Of a stretch of DNA of 64,000 nt, positions 43,224-51,164 are shown in pieces (the stretch's first letter is position 1; each line of letters opens with the position of its first letter). The stretch covers positions 124,001-188,000 of the forward strand of contig NZ_JAOXSR010000007.1 of the NCBI RefSeq assembly GCF_026163685.1. Reading direction: 5' to 3'. A model generated the notes under the pieces. It saw only the letters and a list, made by a program, of their open reading frames with translations. It did no database searches and was not told the origin of the DNA. Origin of the DNA: Oerskovia flava (GTDB lineage Bacteria > Actinomycetota > Actinomycetes > Actinomycetales > Cellulomonadaceae). The position numbers were made by a program, and so were the translations under genes.

Positions 43224-43685
43224 TCAGAGGGTCGGTCGGTCCGCCGGACCGGCCGGCGGTGCAGGCGGGGCGGCGGGGCCGCCGCGGGCGGCGTTCTGGG
43301 CGGCGAGCAGGTCGCGGATCTCCTGCAGGACGAGCACGTCCTCGGCCGGGGCCGCGGGCTCCTCCTCCTCGCCCGACTTGCGGCGCGAGGCGAGGGCGTT
43401 CATCGGCATGACGATGACGAAGTAGATCGCGGCGGCGACGATGAGGAACTTGAGGAGCGCGTCGAGGAAGAGCCCGACGCTGAAGACGGCCTCGTTGATC
43501 GTGAACACGCCAACCTTGGTGAGATCGGTCGCGCCGAAGATCGCGGCGATCAACGGCGTGAAGAGCCCGTCGACCAGTGCGGCGACGACCGCGCTGAACG
43601 CCGCGCCGATGACGATGCCGACCGCGAGGTCGACCACGTTGCCGCGGAGCACGAACTCCTTGAAACCGCCGAGCACGTTCTTCAT
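43224..43685 (-). CDS. mscL: Large-conductance mechanosensitive channel
   Basis: A 153-residue inner-membrane channel subunit (homopentamer) that releases solutes on hypo-osmotic shock. The opening MKNVLGGFKEFVLRGNVVDL, TM1 with AVGIVIGAAFSAVV, and TM2 with LKFLIVAAAIYFVIV are textbook, followed by a charged cytoplasmic helix with EDVLVLQEIRDLLA. The C-terminal 20 residues are Pro/Ala-rich. AGGAC precedes ATG 43685. It is the first minus-strand gene of a group of envelope proteins. It fits the osmotic theme with the ectoine importer and c-di-AMP switch. Confidence 0.96.
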   Translation of the reverse strand: MKNVLGGFKEFVLRGNVVDLAVGIVIGAAFSAVVAALVDGLFTPLIAAIFGATDLTKVGVFTINEAVFSVGLFLDALLKFLIVAAAIYFVIVMPMNALASRRKSGEEEEPAAPAEDVLVLQEIRDLLAAQNAARGGPAAPPAPPAGPADRPTL

Positions 43686-43818
43686 CTGAGGTCCTTTCAC
43701 GTGGGGGCCGCGTGGCGACCGCGCCACGTGTGTGCGGGAGCGATCCTTCCACGACCCCCGGCCGGCGCGCAGGACGTCCGGCGGTGCACGCCGGACGCGT
43801 CCAGGACGACGACCTCGC

Positions 43819-44544
43819 TCACGGGACGAGCACCGCAGCGACGGTGCCCCAGCCGGAGACGGTCGCGATCTGCACGGCCTCCTGCGGCGTGACCGCCACC
43901 AGGGTCACCCCGGCGGCGGCGTCCCCGGACCCGCCGAGGAGCCCGCCCGCGGCGGTCGGCGGCGGGGTGCCGGGCAGCACGATCGCGCCCCGCGCGAGGT
44001 ACGGGGTGGGCGGGTCGTCGCCGGTGTCGTGCCCACTGCTGTGACCGCTGCCGTCGGCGCCGACGAGCAGGTCGACACGGTCCCCCGGGACCAGCAGCGC
44101 GGCCACGGCGGAGTCGCTCAGGCGCACGGGTGCGACCACCGTGCCGGCCGGGGCGGACGCCGTGACCTCCCCGGCCGCCACGAGCTCCGGGGTGAGGGGC
44201 AGCCCGCGCGCCAGGGCCAGCGACGCGGTGCGCCCCGAGGCGGCGTCCTGCGTGCTCAGCACGCCGTCCGGAGCGAGGCCGACCGGCAGGTGCACGACGT
44301 CGAGGTCGTCGACCCGCAGGACGGTCCCGGCGTCGACCGCGCGAGCCGTCACGACCACGGGCTCGGTCGGTGGAGGTGCCGGCCGGAGCTCGCCCACCAC
44401 GACCGCGGCCGCGAGCCCGCACGCGACGGCGGCGACGACGAACCGCAGGCGCCACAGCAGGGCGCTCGAGCGACGCCGGAGCCGACCGGACCGCGGGGGG
44501 CGCGCACCGGCGTCGGGCAGGACGGGCGAGGGAGCGGAGGGCAT
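43819..44544 (-). CDS. SAF-domain protein (CpaB/RcpC-like)
   Basis: A 241-residue membrane-anchored protein. One helix (residues about 33-50) is followed by a SAF domain: VVVTARAVDAGTVLRVDDLD, VVHLPVGLAPDGVL and RTASLALARGLPLTPELV, then VVAPVRLSDSAVAALLVPGD and RVDLLVG. CpaB proteins help assemble type IVb/Flp pili in the periplasm. No other pilus gene is in the window, so this is either a stand-alone member or part of a split system. ATG 44544 is 7 nt downstream of a minus-strand TAGCGT, so leaderless. Confidence 0.82.
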   Translation of the reverse strand: MPSAPSPVLPDAGARPPRSGRLRRRSSALLWRLRFVVAAVACGLAAAVVVGELRPAPPPTEPVVVTARAVDAGTVLRVDDLDVVHLPVGLAPDGVLSTQDAASGRTASLALARGLPLTPELVAAGEVTASAPAGTVVAPVRLSDSAVAALLVPGDRVDLLVGADGSGHSSGHDTGDDPPTPYLARGAIVLPGTPPPTAAGGLLGGSGDAAAGVTLVAVTPQEAVQIATVSGWGTVAAVLVP

Positions 44545-44648
44545 ACCGCAGACGCTAGGTCCGCACCGATGCCCGACGTCGGTCGGTGACCCGGGCCTGT
44601 GGACGCCCCGGCGGCGGGGTCGACCTGTGGACGGCGACGACCGGGGTG

Positions 44649-45029
44649 TCAGCTCGCCGCGGCCGGAGCGCTCGACGTGCTGGACGAGCCCGAGGATGAG
44701 GACCCGGAGGACGACGACGCGGCAGAGCTCGATGAGGAACCGGACGACGACGACCCGGCAGAGCTCGTCGAGTCCGACGAGCCGGAGCCGGACGACGAGG
44801 ACTCCGAGGAGCTCGACCCCTTGCTGCTCCGGGTCTTCGAGCCGTTCGACGACGCGCGGGAGTCCGTGCGGTAGAAGCCCGACCCCTTGAAGGTCACGCC
44901 GACGGAGGAGAACACCTTGCGCAGCCGGCCGGCGCACTGGGGGCACACCGTGAGCGCGTCGTCCGAGAACGACTGGTGGATGTCGAAGGCGTGGTCGCAG
45001 GCGGTGCACGCGTACGCGTAGGTGGGCAC
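44649..45029 (-). CDS. FmdB-type zinc ribbon protein with Ser-rich tail (Ruc-like)
   Basis: A 126-residue protein. The first 50 residues are an FmdB zinc ribbon with two CxxC pairs (YACTACDHAF and CPQCAGRLRKVF). Residues 60-120 are almost entirely Ser with Gly, Thr, Asp and Glu, certainly disordered. Mycobacterium tuberculosis Rv0991c (Ruc), a redox-regulated chaperone, has the same build and the same neighbours (5-formyl-THF cyclo-ligase, RimJ, mscL). By that analogy, oxidation would release zinc and switch on chaperone activity. The homology is clear, and the activity is inferred. Confidence 0.85.
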   Translation of the reverse strand: MPTYAYACTACDHAFDIHQSFSDDALTVCPQCAGRLRKVFSSVGVTFKGSGFYRTDSRASSNGSKTRSSKGSSSSESSSSGSGSSDSTSSAGSSSSGSSSSSAASSSSGSSSSGSSSTSSAPAAAS

Positions 45030-45176
45030 GGGCTCTCCCTGGTCGTGATGGGCTCGGCGGGTCGGGTGCGGTCCGGAGCGCGCGCCCGCTCGGGGCCGTC
45101 GACCGGCCGAGCTGCTGGCACTCCTGGGAACCGAGTGCTAATCATACGCCCACCTCTCGCGGGGTAGTCTCGCTCC

Positions 45177-47822
45177 GTGTCTGCTGCAGCCCCTGCCGAG
45201 GTCCACGGCGAGCCCGGAGCCCCTGGAACACCCACGACGCCTGCGCGGCGGCGCGGCCGCCGAGCGATCCTGCGCAAGCTGCTGCTCGCGGTGGCGCTCC
45301 TGCTCGTCGTGACGCTCGTCGCGGGGACGGTCCTGGCGGTCGTCACGGTCCGTCGGCCGTTGCCCGAGACCAGCGGCGAGGTCCAGCTGTCGGGGCTCTC
45401 CGGCGAGGTCTCCGTGCTGCGCGACGACCAGGGCGTGCCGCAGATCTACGCCGACACGGCCGAGGACCTGTTCAGGGCGCAGGGGTTCGTCCACGCCCAG
45501 GACCGCTTCTTCGAGATGGACTACCGCCGCCACGTGACCTCGGGGCGCATCGCCGAGCTCGTCGGTGACAACCCGGCGGCGATCGCGGGCGACAAGGTCA
45601 TCCGGACGTTCGGGTGGCGCCGCGTCGCCGAGCAGGAGTGGGCCATCCTCGACGCCGAGACCAAGACCTATCTGCAGGCGTACGCCGAGGGCGTCAACGC
45701 CTACCTCGCCGAGCGCAGCCCCGGCGAGCTCGGGTTCGAGTACACCGTGCTCGACGTCACCGTCTCGGTCGACGACCCCGAGCCCTGGGACCCGATCGAC
45801 TCGCTCGCCTGGCTCAAGGCCATGGCCTGGGACCTGCGCGGCAACTACGACCACGAGCTCGACCGGGCGCGCGCCTACAGCACGCTGCAGGACGCGGAAC
45901 GGGTCGACGAGCTCTTCCCGGCCTACCCGTTCGACGTCAACGTCCCGATCATCGACGCGGACGAGGCCGACGCCCAGCAGGTCGACCGGCAGGTCGAGCC
46001 CGCCAGCGGGTTCGGCGAGGCGCTCGAGTCCGACGCGCTCCACGAGGCGATCGAGGCCGCCGACCGCGCGCTCGCCTCCACACCGGTCCTGGTGGGTCGC
46101 GGGGAGGGCACCGGGTCCAACTCGTTCGTCGTGTCCGGCGAGCACACCGCCAGCGGTCTGCCCTTGCTGGCCAACGACCCGCACCTGTCCCTGGGCGCTC
46201 CGAGCATCTGGGCGCAGGTCGGGCTGCACTGCAACGTCGTCGGCCCCGAGTGTCCCTTCGACGTCGCCGGCTTCTCCTTCGCGGGCTACCCCGGTGTGAT
46301 CATCGGGCACAACGCCGACCTCGCCTGGGGCCTGACGAACATGGGCGCCGACGTCACCGACTTCTTCATCGAGCGTGTCCGGTCGGGTGCCACGCTGCGT
46401 GGCGACGAGTGGGTGCCGCTCGAGACGCGCACCGAGACCATCGAGGTGAACGGCGGAGACGACGTCCTCCTCGAGGTCCAGTCCACCGTCCACGGCCCGA
46501 TCGTCTCGACCGTGCTCGACCTCGACGAGATCAAGGACGCGCCCCGGGAGGGCTTCGAGTTCGGGGAGCTGGCGGTCTCCCTGCAGTGGACGGCGCTCGA
46601 ACCCGGGCGCACGGCCGACGCGATCTTCGCCTTCAACCGTGCGGCCGACGCCGAGGACGTCCGCGCTGCGGCCGCGCTGTTCGAGGTCCCTGCCCAGAAC
46701 ATCGTCTTCGCGACCACCGACGGGCAGATCGGCTACCAGGCACCCGGCAAGATCCCGGTCCGCCGAGACGTCGAGGGGCCCGTCCCCTCGGACGGCACGT
46801 GGCCCCGGCCGGGCTGGGACGAGCGCTACGACTGGGACGGGTTCGTCGACCCGGACGACATGCCGCGCGTCGTCGACCCGGCCGAGGGGTTCATCGTCGC
46901 CGCGAACCAGGCGGTCCTTCCCGAGGGTGCCGGCCCGCACCTGACGAGGGACTGGGACTACGGCTACCGGTCCCAGCGCATCCGCGCACTCATCGAGGAC
47001 GAGATCCGCGGCGGTCGTCCCCTCGACACCGACGCCATGAACGAGATCATGCTCGACGACTGGAACCCCTACGCCGAGATCCTCGTGCCGCTGCTCCTCG
47101 AGCAGGACGTCGAGGACGACTTCGCCGCGGACGGTCAGGAGCTCCTTGCCGACTGGGACTACACGACGGACACCGACTCCGCGGCGGCAGCCTACTTCGC
47201 CGCCGTGTGGCGCAACCTCCTCCGGACGACCTTCTGGGACGAGCTGCCCGCGGACGCCTACCCGAGCGGAGGGAGCCGGTGGCTCGCCGTCGTGCAGGGC
47301 CTGCTCGACGACCCCGAGGACCCGTTCTGGGACGACAGGTCCACCGTGAGCGTGCTCGAGACCCGTGACGAAGCGCTCCTGCAGGCTCTCGTCTCCGCCC
47401 GCCTCGACCTCACCGTCGAGCTCGGCAAGAACACGAGCGACTGGGAGTGGGGCACGCTCCACGTCCTGGAGCTGGAGCACCCCGTGCTGGGCGGGGACGG
47501 CATCCCCGCGCTCGTGCGCGACTACGTCAACCCCGACGCGGTCGGGATGCCCGGTGGGTCGTCCATCGTCAATGCGACGGCCTGGGACGCGGCCTCCGGC
47601 TCGTTCGCGGTCACGGCGGGGCCCTCGATGCGGATGGTCGTCGACCTCGGCTCGCTCGACGACTCGACCTGGGTCACGGTCACCGGGGTCTCGGGGCACC
47701 CCGGGTCGCCGCACTACGACGACCAGCTGGACGCCTGGGCCGAGGGCCGCACCTTCGACTGGCCCTTCAGCCCGGCCGCGGTCGCCGACGCGTCGTCGGA
47801 CGAGCTGCGCCTGGTGCCGTAA
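45177..47822 (+). CDS. Penicillin-acylase-family (S45) secreted amidohydrolase
   Basis: An 881-residue Ntn hydrolase precursor. After an N-terminal signal anchor (residues about 35-58) comes the alpha chain, with FVHAQDRFFEMDYRRHVTSG. A spacer follows, and then the autoprocessing site, where the beta chain begins at Ser314 in GTGSNSFVVSG, then PLLANDPHLSLGAPSIWAQV. Later ANQAVLP is also typical. The family hydrolyses amide-linked acyl groups such as penicillins, acyl-homoserine lactones or cyclic lipopeptides. GTG 45177 is 6 nt after TAGTCT (leaderless). It is divergent from the FmdB gene. The natural substrate is unknown. Confidence 0.93.
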   Translation: MSAAAPAEVHGEPGAPGTPTTPARRRGRRAILRKLLLAVALLLVVTLVAGTVLAVVTVRRPLPETSGEVQLSGLSGEVSVLRDDQGVPQIYADTAEDLFRAQGFVHAQDRFFEMDYRRHVTSGRIAELVGDNPAAIAGDKVIRTFGWRRVAEQEWAILDAETKTYLQAYAEGVNAYLAERSPGELGFEYTVLDVTVSVDDPEPWDPIDSLAWLKAMAWDLRGNYDHELDRARAYSTLQDAERVDELFPAYPFDVNVPIIDADEADAQQVDRQVEPASGFGEALESDALHEAIEAADRALASTPVLVGRGEGTGSNSFVVSGEHTASGLPLLANDPHLSLGAPSIWAQVGLHCNVVGPECPFDVAGFSFAGYPGVIIGHNADLAWGLTNMGADVTDFFIERVRSGATLRGDEWVPLETRTETIEVNGGDDVLLEVQSTVHGPIVSTVLDLDEIKDAPREGFEFGELAVSLQWTALEPGRTADAIFAFNRAADAEDVRAAAALFEVPAQNIVFATTDGQIGYQAPGKIPVRRDVEGPVPSDGTWPRPGWDERYDWDGFVDPDDMPRVVDPAEGFIVAANQAVLPEGAGPHLTRDWDYGYRSQRIRALIEDEIRGGRPLDTDAMNEIMLDDWNPYAEILVPLLLEQDVEDDFAADGQELLADWDYTTDTDSAAAAYFAAVWRNLLRTTFWDELPADAYPSGGSRWLAVVQGLLDDPEDPFWDDRSTVSVLETRDEALLQALVSARLDLTVELGKNTSDWEWGTLHVLELEHPVLGGDGIPALVRDYVNPDAVGMPGGSSIVNATAWDAASGSFAVTAGPSMRMVVDLGSLDDSTWVTVTGVSGHPGSPHYDDQLDAWAEGRTFDWPFSPAAVADASSDELRLVP

Positions 47823-47833
47823 GCGGGGTCGCG

Positions 47834-48466
47834 TCAGACGAGCCAGCGCCACCCCAGCGGGGTGGCGACGGCGTCGACGGTGCGGTCGTGCGTCTCGAGC
47901 GGCAGAGGTCGCTCGTCGGCGTCGTAGACCTCCTCGGGGAAGACGACGGCGACGACCTTCACCCCCGGGCGGGCGTGCTCGAGCGCGCGGTCGTACCACC
48001 CGCCGCCCTGCCCGAGGCGCACCGCCCGAGTGTCGACGGCGAGCGCGGGCGCGATGACGATGTCGGCTCCTGCGAGCGCGTCCGGGCCGAGGGTCGGGCT
48101 CCCGGGCTCGGGCGGGCGACCGGGGGCGCGCACCCGCAGGTCCTCCGGACCGGTGTACAGGGCCCAGTCGCGCTGCAGCCCGGCGCCGAGGACGGGCAGC
48201 AGGACGGACACGCCGCGCGCGGAGAGCCGCTCGAGCAGCACGCCCATGCCGGGTTCCGTCGGGCGGGACGCGTAGGTCGCGACGCACCCGGCCGCCTGGA
48301 CCTCGGGGATGGTCTCGACGACGTCGGCGAGAGCGTTCGCGGCCTCGACCCTGCGCCGCTCGGAGCGTGCCTGACGCGCGGTGCGGATCGCCTTGCGCAG
48401 GAGCTCCTTCGCGTCCTCGGCCTCGATGCTTCCGTGCAGGGGATACGGCTGTGCCGGGCCATTCAT
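47834..48466 (-). CDS. 5-formyltetrahydrofolate cyclo-ligase
   Basis: A 210-residue enzyme that converts 5-formyl-THF to 5,10-methenyl-THF with ATP, returning folate to the active pool. KELLRKAIRTARQAR at the N-terminus and APALAVDTRAVRLGQGGGWY then DRAL form the family signature. The C-terminus ends in HDRTVDAVATPLGWRWL. The frame is open to ATG 48577, but homology begins near 48466, and a CAACAAT box sits 6 nt before that ATG. In related genomes this gene sits next to galU and moeA, which are absent here. Its 3' end is 12 bases from the acylase stop. Confidence 0.9.
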   Translation of the reverse strand: MNGPAQPYPLHGSIEAEDAKELLRKAIRTARQARSERRRVEAANALADVVETIPEVQAAGCVATYASRPTEPGMGVLLERLSARGVSVLLPVLGAGLQRDWALYTGPEDLRVRAPGRPPEPGSPTLGPDALAGADIVIAPALAVDTRAVRLGQGGGWYDRALEHARPGVKVVAVVFPEEVYDADERPLPLETHDRTVDAVATPLGWRWLV

Positions 48467-48497
48467 CTCCCCATTGTTGCAAAGATCTTTCCAGGTT

Positions 48498-48526
48498 CCC
48501 ACCATGTGATCGGCCGAGATGGTGGG
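48498..48526. repeat. Inverted repeat in the divergent gap
   Basis: CCCACCAT (48498-48505) and ATGGTGGG (48519-48526) are perfect 8-bp arms with a 13-nt spacer, between the cyclo-ligase and acetyltransferase genes. It could be an operator for the divergent promoters. No regulator is adjacent. Confidence 0.45.
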
Positions 48527-48620
48527 AGATGTCGGCAACGTGCCGCTGCCGAGGCCGCCGTGACCGACGAACAGCACGCAGCGGGCTAGTGCACCGCCGC
48601 GCTTCCGTGATACACCCTGT

Positions 48621-48648
48621 GCACCGGGCGTCGTCCGACGCCGGGTGC
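48621..48648 (+). other. Hairpin in the leader of the acetyltransferase gene
   Basis: GCACCGGGCGTCG-tc-CGACGCCGGGTGC, one mismatch in 13 bp, 39 bases before the likely start codon. A TACACC box lies just upstream. It may shape or attenuate the leader. Confidence 0.4.
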
Positions 48649-48686
48649 TCGCAGGCCGGGGGCCCCTTCACCTCCCGGTGAGACGG

Positions 48687-49358
48687 ATGGATGGCACGAG
48701 TCGAATGACGCACAAGCTCGCGAAGGCGTGGGCTGTCTCCAAACCGTGGCCGGTGACGCTGCGCGAGGACACGGCGACGGGTGCGGTCGTGCTGCGCCCC
48801 CTGCACCGCCGTGACGCGACCGCCTGGATGCGGTTGCGGGCCCAGAACGCGGAGTGGCTCGAGCCCTGGGAGGCGACGTCCCCGCACGTCTCGGCGTCCG
48901 CGTCCGGACCACCGACCTTCGCGGAGTACGTCCGTGTCCTCGCGGCGCAGGCGCGGGGCGGCTCGTCGCTGCCCTTCGCGGTCGAGCTCGACGGCGAGCT
49001 GGTCGGGCAGCTCACCGTCTCGAGCATCACCTATGGATCCCTGTGCTCGGCGAGCCTCGGCTACTGGGTCGGTGAGCACGTGGCGGGACGCGGCGTCGTC
49101 CCGACCGGAGTCGCCATGGCGATCGACTACTGCTTCCAGGTTCTGGGCCTGCACCGCGCCGAGATCAACATCCGCCCGGAGAACGCCCCGAGCCTGCGCG
49201 TCGTCGAGAAGCTGGGCCTGCGCGACGAGGGGGTACGCGAGCGGTACCTGCACATCCAGGGAGAGTGGTGCGACCACAGGACCTTCGCGATCACGACGGA
49301 GGAGGTACCTGAAGGGCTGCTCTCACGGTGGCAGGCGGCGCGGCGGCTGTCCGGGTGA
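48687..49358 (+). CDS. GNAT-family N-acetyltransferase, RimJ/RimL type
   Basis: A 223-residue acetyltransferase. It shows VVLRPLHRRDATAWMRLRAQ, NAEWLEPWEAT, the acetyl-CoA site VGEHVAGRGVVPTGVAMAID, and the C-terminal NIRPENAPSLRVVEKLGLRD. RimJ-type enzymes acetylate ribosomal protein S5 or other N-termini. ATG 48687 (GGTGAG upstream) was chosen, and ATG 48705 is possible. It matches the RimJ gene that follows galU-moeA in mycobacteria, and those two genes are missing here. Confidence 0.88.
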   Translation: MDGTSRMTHKLAKAWAVSKPWPVTLREDTATGAVVLRPLHRRDATAWMRLRAQNAEWLEPWEATSPHVSASASGPPTFAEYVRVLAAQARGGSSLPFAVELDGELVGQLTVSSITYGSLCSASLGYWVGEHVAGRGVVPTGVAMAIDYCFQVLGLHRAEINIRPENAPSLRVVEKLGLRDEGVRERYLHIQGEWCDHRTFAITTEEVPEGLLSRWQAARRLSG

Positions 49359-49470
49359 CAGTCGTGCCGGCGTGGCGGGACGCGCTGCGGTGCGGAGTTC
49401 TGCGACGTCGTCGACCGACACGCCGGGGCGCGTCCGATCCGAGTCCCGTGCGCTCGCCTACCGTCGTGAT

Positions 49471-50829
49471 GTGGAATCGACGGCAGGACTCACGGCGCTC
49501 GCGCTGTTCGTCCTGTGGCTCGGCTACTACGTGCCCCACCGGGTGAGTCACCGGCAGACGCTGCTGGAGTCGCGGACGGAGGACCGTTTCTCGGGTTCGC
49601 TGAGGGTCCTGGCGGTCGCGTCGGGGCTGTCGGTCCCGGCTCAGCAGCACAGCGCAGTCGCGGCGATCACCGATCGTCCGCACGTCGGAGCGGGTCCGTC
49701 ACTTCTCCTCGCGACAGCGGGGAGCGGCGGTCACGTCCGACCGGGACCGGCCGACCGGCCGCAGCAGGAGGAGGGAACGTACGCCATGGAGAGCACTCCC
49801 CGCGCGAGCGGAACCCGCCCGAGCGCCGTCCCGCGCCCGCAGACGGGTGCGCACCCGACCGTGCCGGCCGCCCGGCAGGGCGCGGCGGCGGCCCGGTCGA
49901 GCTCCGCACCCTCGAGGATCGCCGTCCTCGAACGCCGTGCCGCGGCCGCGCGCCGCCGCCTGACCCTGACGGTCCTGCTGCTCCTCGTCAGCGCGGGAGC
50001 CTGGGCCGCGGTCGTGCTGACGCCCGTGCCGTGGTTCGTGGCAGCGGGCCCGACGGCGCTGCTCGCCCTCGTGCTGGTCCTGGGGCGCCGGGCCGTGCTC
50101 GCCGGGCAGCGGGCCGACGCAGCGTGGTTGGCCGAGCGTCGCGCGAACGCCCGCGGCGCCGCCCGCGCGGCGCGCGCCGTGCCGGGCAGCCCCGCAGCCC
50201 CCCGCAACGCCCGTCCCCGGGTGACCGGCCACGCCGTGCACGCGTCCCAGACGAGCACGCAGATGATCCCGCGGGTGACCGACCACGACCTGTCCCGCGC
50301 CCGCAGCCAGTCCGGCGGTCAGCGTGCCGGGACCTCGAGCACCGCGCGCGGTGGTGAGACACCCGCCGACGAGCCCGAAGCGGGCGACGCCCGCATGACG
50401 GTGACCGAGGGCTTCACCACCTCGCCGGGTGCTGCGCTCGCCACCGCGCTCGGTGCGTCGGCCGACGCCTCCGTGGAACCCACCGGGGATCCCGACGCGC
50501 GGCCCGCTGGTTCCGGCGACGACTCCGCCGCGCAGGACGCGTCCCCCTCGGGGCGCGCCTGGGACCCGGTCCCCGTCCCGCGGCCGACCTACACGATGAA
50601 GGCGACCGCCCCCCGGCGGGAGCCCGCTCCGCTGCCGGAGGATGTCGCGAGTGGCGCCGCACCCGCCCCCGAGGGCGCGGCGCCGGCCCAGGAGGCCGCG
50701 GCCGACCGCACCGGAGGCGGCGGGGGCGAGCCGGTGGTGAGCGCCGGCGACGAGCCCAGACCCTCGACGGAGACGCTCGGGCTGGACCTCAACGAGATCC
50801 TCGCCCGACGCCGCGCGGCCGGCCAGTAG
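49471..50829 (+). CDS. Conserved actinobacterial membrane protein, disordered C-terminal half
   Basis: A 452-residue protein. N-terminal helix LTALALFVLWLGYYVPHRVS leads to a conserved segment HRQTLLESRTEDRFSGSLRV. A pair of adjacent helices sits near residues 165-210 (RLTLTVLLLLVSAGAWAAVV). The last 240 residues are Ala/Pro/Glu/Asp-rich and disordered, and the end LGLDLNEILARRRAA is probably structured. GTG 49471 lies 6 nt after TACCGT (leaderless). It occupies the place of Rv0996 in the mycobacterial order after RimJ. Function unknown. Confidence 0.78.
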   Translation: MESTAGLTALALFVLWLGYYVPHRVSHRQTLLESRTEDRFSGSLRVLAVASGLSVPAQQHSAVAAITDRPHVGAGPSLLLATAGSGGHVRPGPADRPQQEEGTYAMESTPRASGTRPSAVPRPQTGAHPTVPAARQGAAAARSSSAPSRIAVLERRAAAARRRLTLTVLLLLVSAGAWAAVVLTPVPWFVAAGPTALLALVLVLGRRAVLAGQRADAAWLAERRANARGAARAARAVPGSPAAPRNARPRVTGHAVHASQTSTQMIPRVTDHDLSRARSQSGGQRAGTSSTARGGETPADEPEAGDARMTVTEGFTTSPGAALATALGASADASVEPTGDPDARPAGSGDDSAAQDASPSGRAWDPVPVPRPTYTMKATAPRREPAPLPEDVASGAAPAPEGAAPAQEAAADRTGGGGGEPVVSAGDEPRPSTETLGLDLNEILARRRAAGQ

Positions 50830-50928
50830 GAGCACTCGCGGGCCCCTGCGAGGGGTCGGCAGGACGGCCGTACGGCGCGGTCGCGATTGCGACTTCACGG
50901 CCCGGTGGTGCTAATCTGATGACCGCTC

Positions 50929-51001
50929 GGGGCTATGGCGCAGTTGGTAGCGCGTCTCGTTCGCAATGAGAAGGTCGGGGGTTCGAATCCCCCTAGCTCC
51001 A
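50929..51001 (+). tRNA. tRNA-Ala (anticodon CGC)
   Basis: A 73-nt cloverleaf. Acceptor GGGGCTA pairs with TAGCTCC (one G-U). D arm is GCGC-agttggtaGCGC. Anticodon stem TCTCG/TGAGA carries loop TTCGCAA with anticodon CGC. T arm is GGGGG-TTCGAAT-CCCCC. CCA is not fully encoded. Reads GCG codons, abundant here. Confidence 0.97.
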
Positions 51002-51007
51002 CCGATC

Positions 51008-51050
51008 AAGGGCCGTTGGGTCTGGCGACATGCCAGCCCAGCGGCCCTTT
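51008..51050 (+). terminator. Terminator after tRNA-Ala
   Basis: AAGGGCCGTTGGGTCTGGC and GCCAGCCCAGCGGCCCTTT form a long, slightly imperfect stem with a 5-nt loop, ending in CCCTTTGCG. Confidence 0.8.
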
Positions 51051-51164
51051 GCGTGTCCCCGTGCGTTGGTCGGCGCTCATGACCAGTACGAACAGAAGCG
51101 AGACCTGGTGGCGTGATCCGTGTCACCTTCGAGGCGCAACGATGCGACCACGGAGGTGTCAAAG

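Noticed and set aside
45138-49277. Minus-strand open frame of about 1380 codons across the acylase, cyclo-ligase and acetyltransferase genes
   Set aside because: It covers three recognisable genes in both orientations and shows no motif. It is a shadow of G+C bias.
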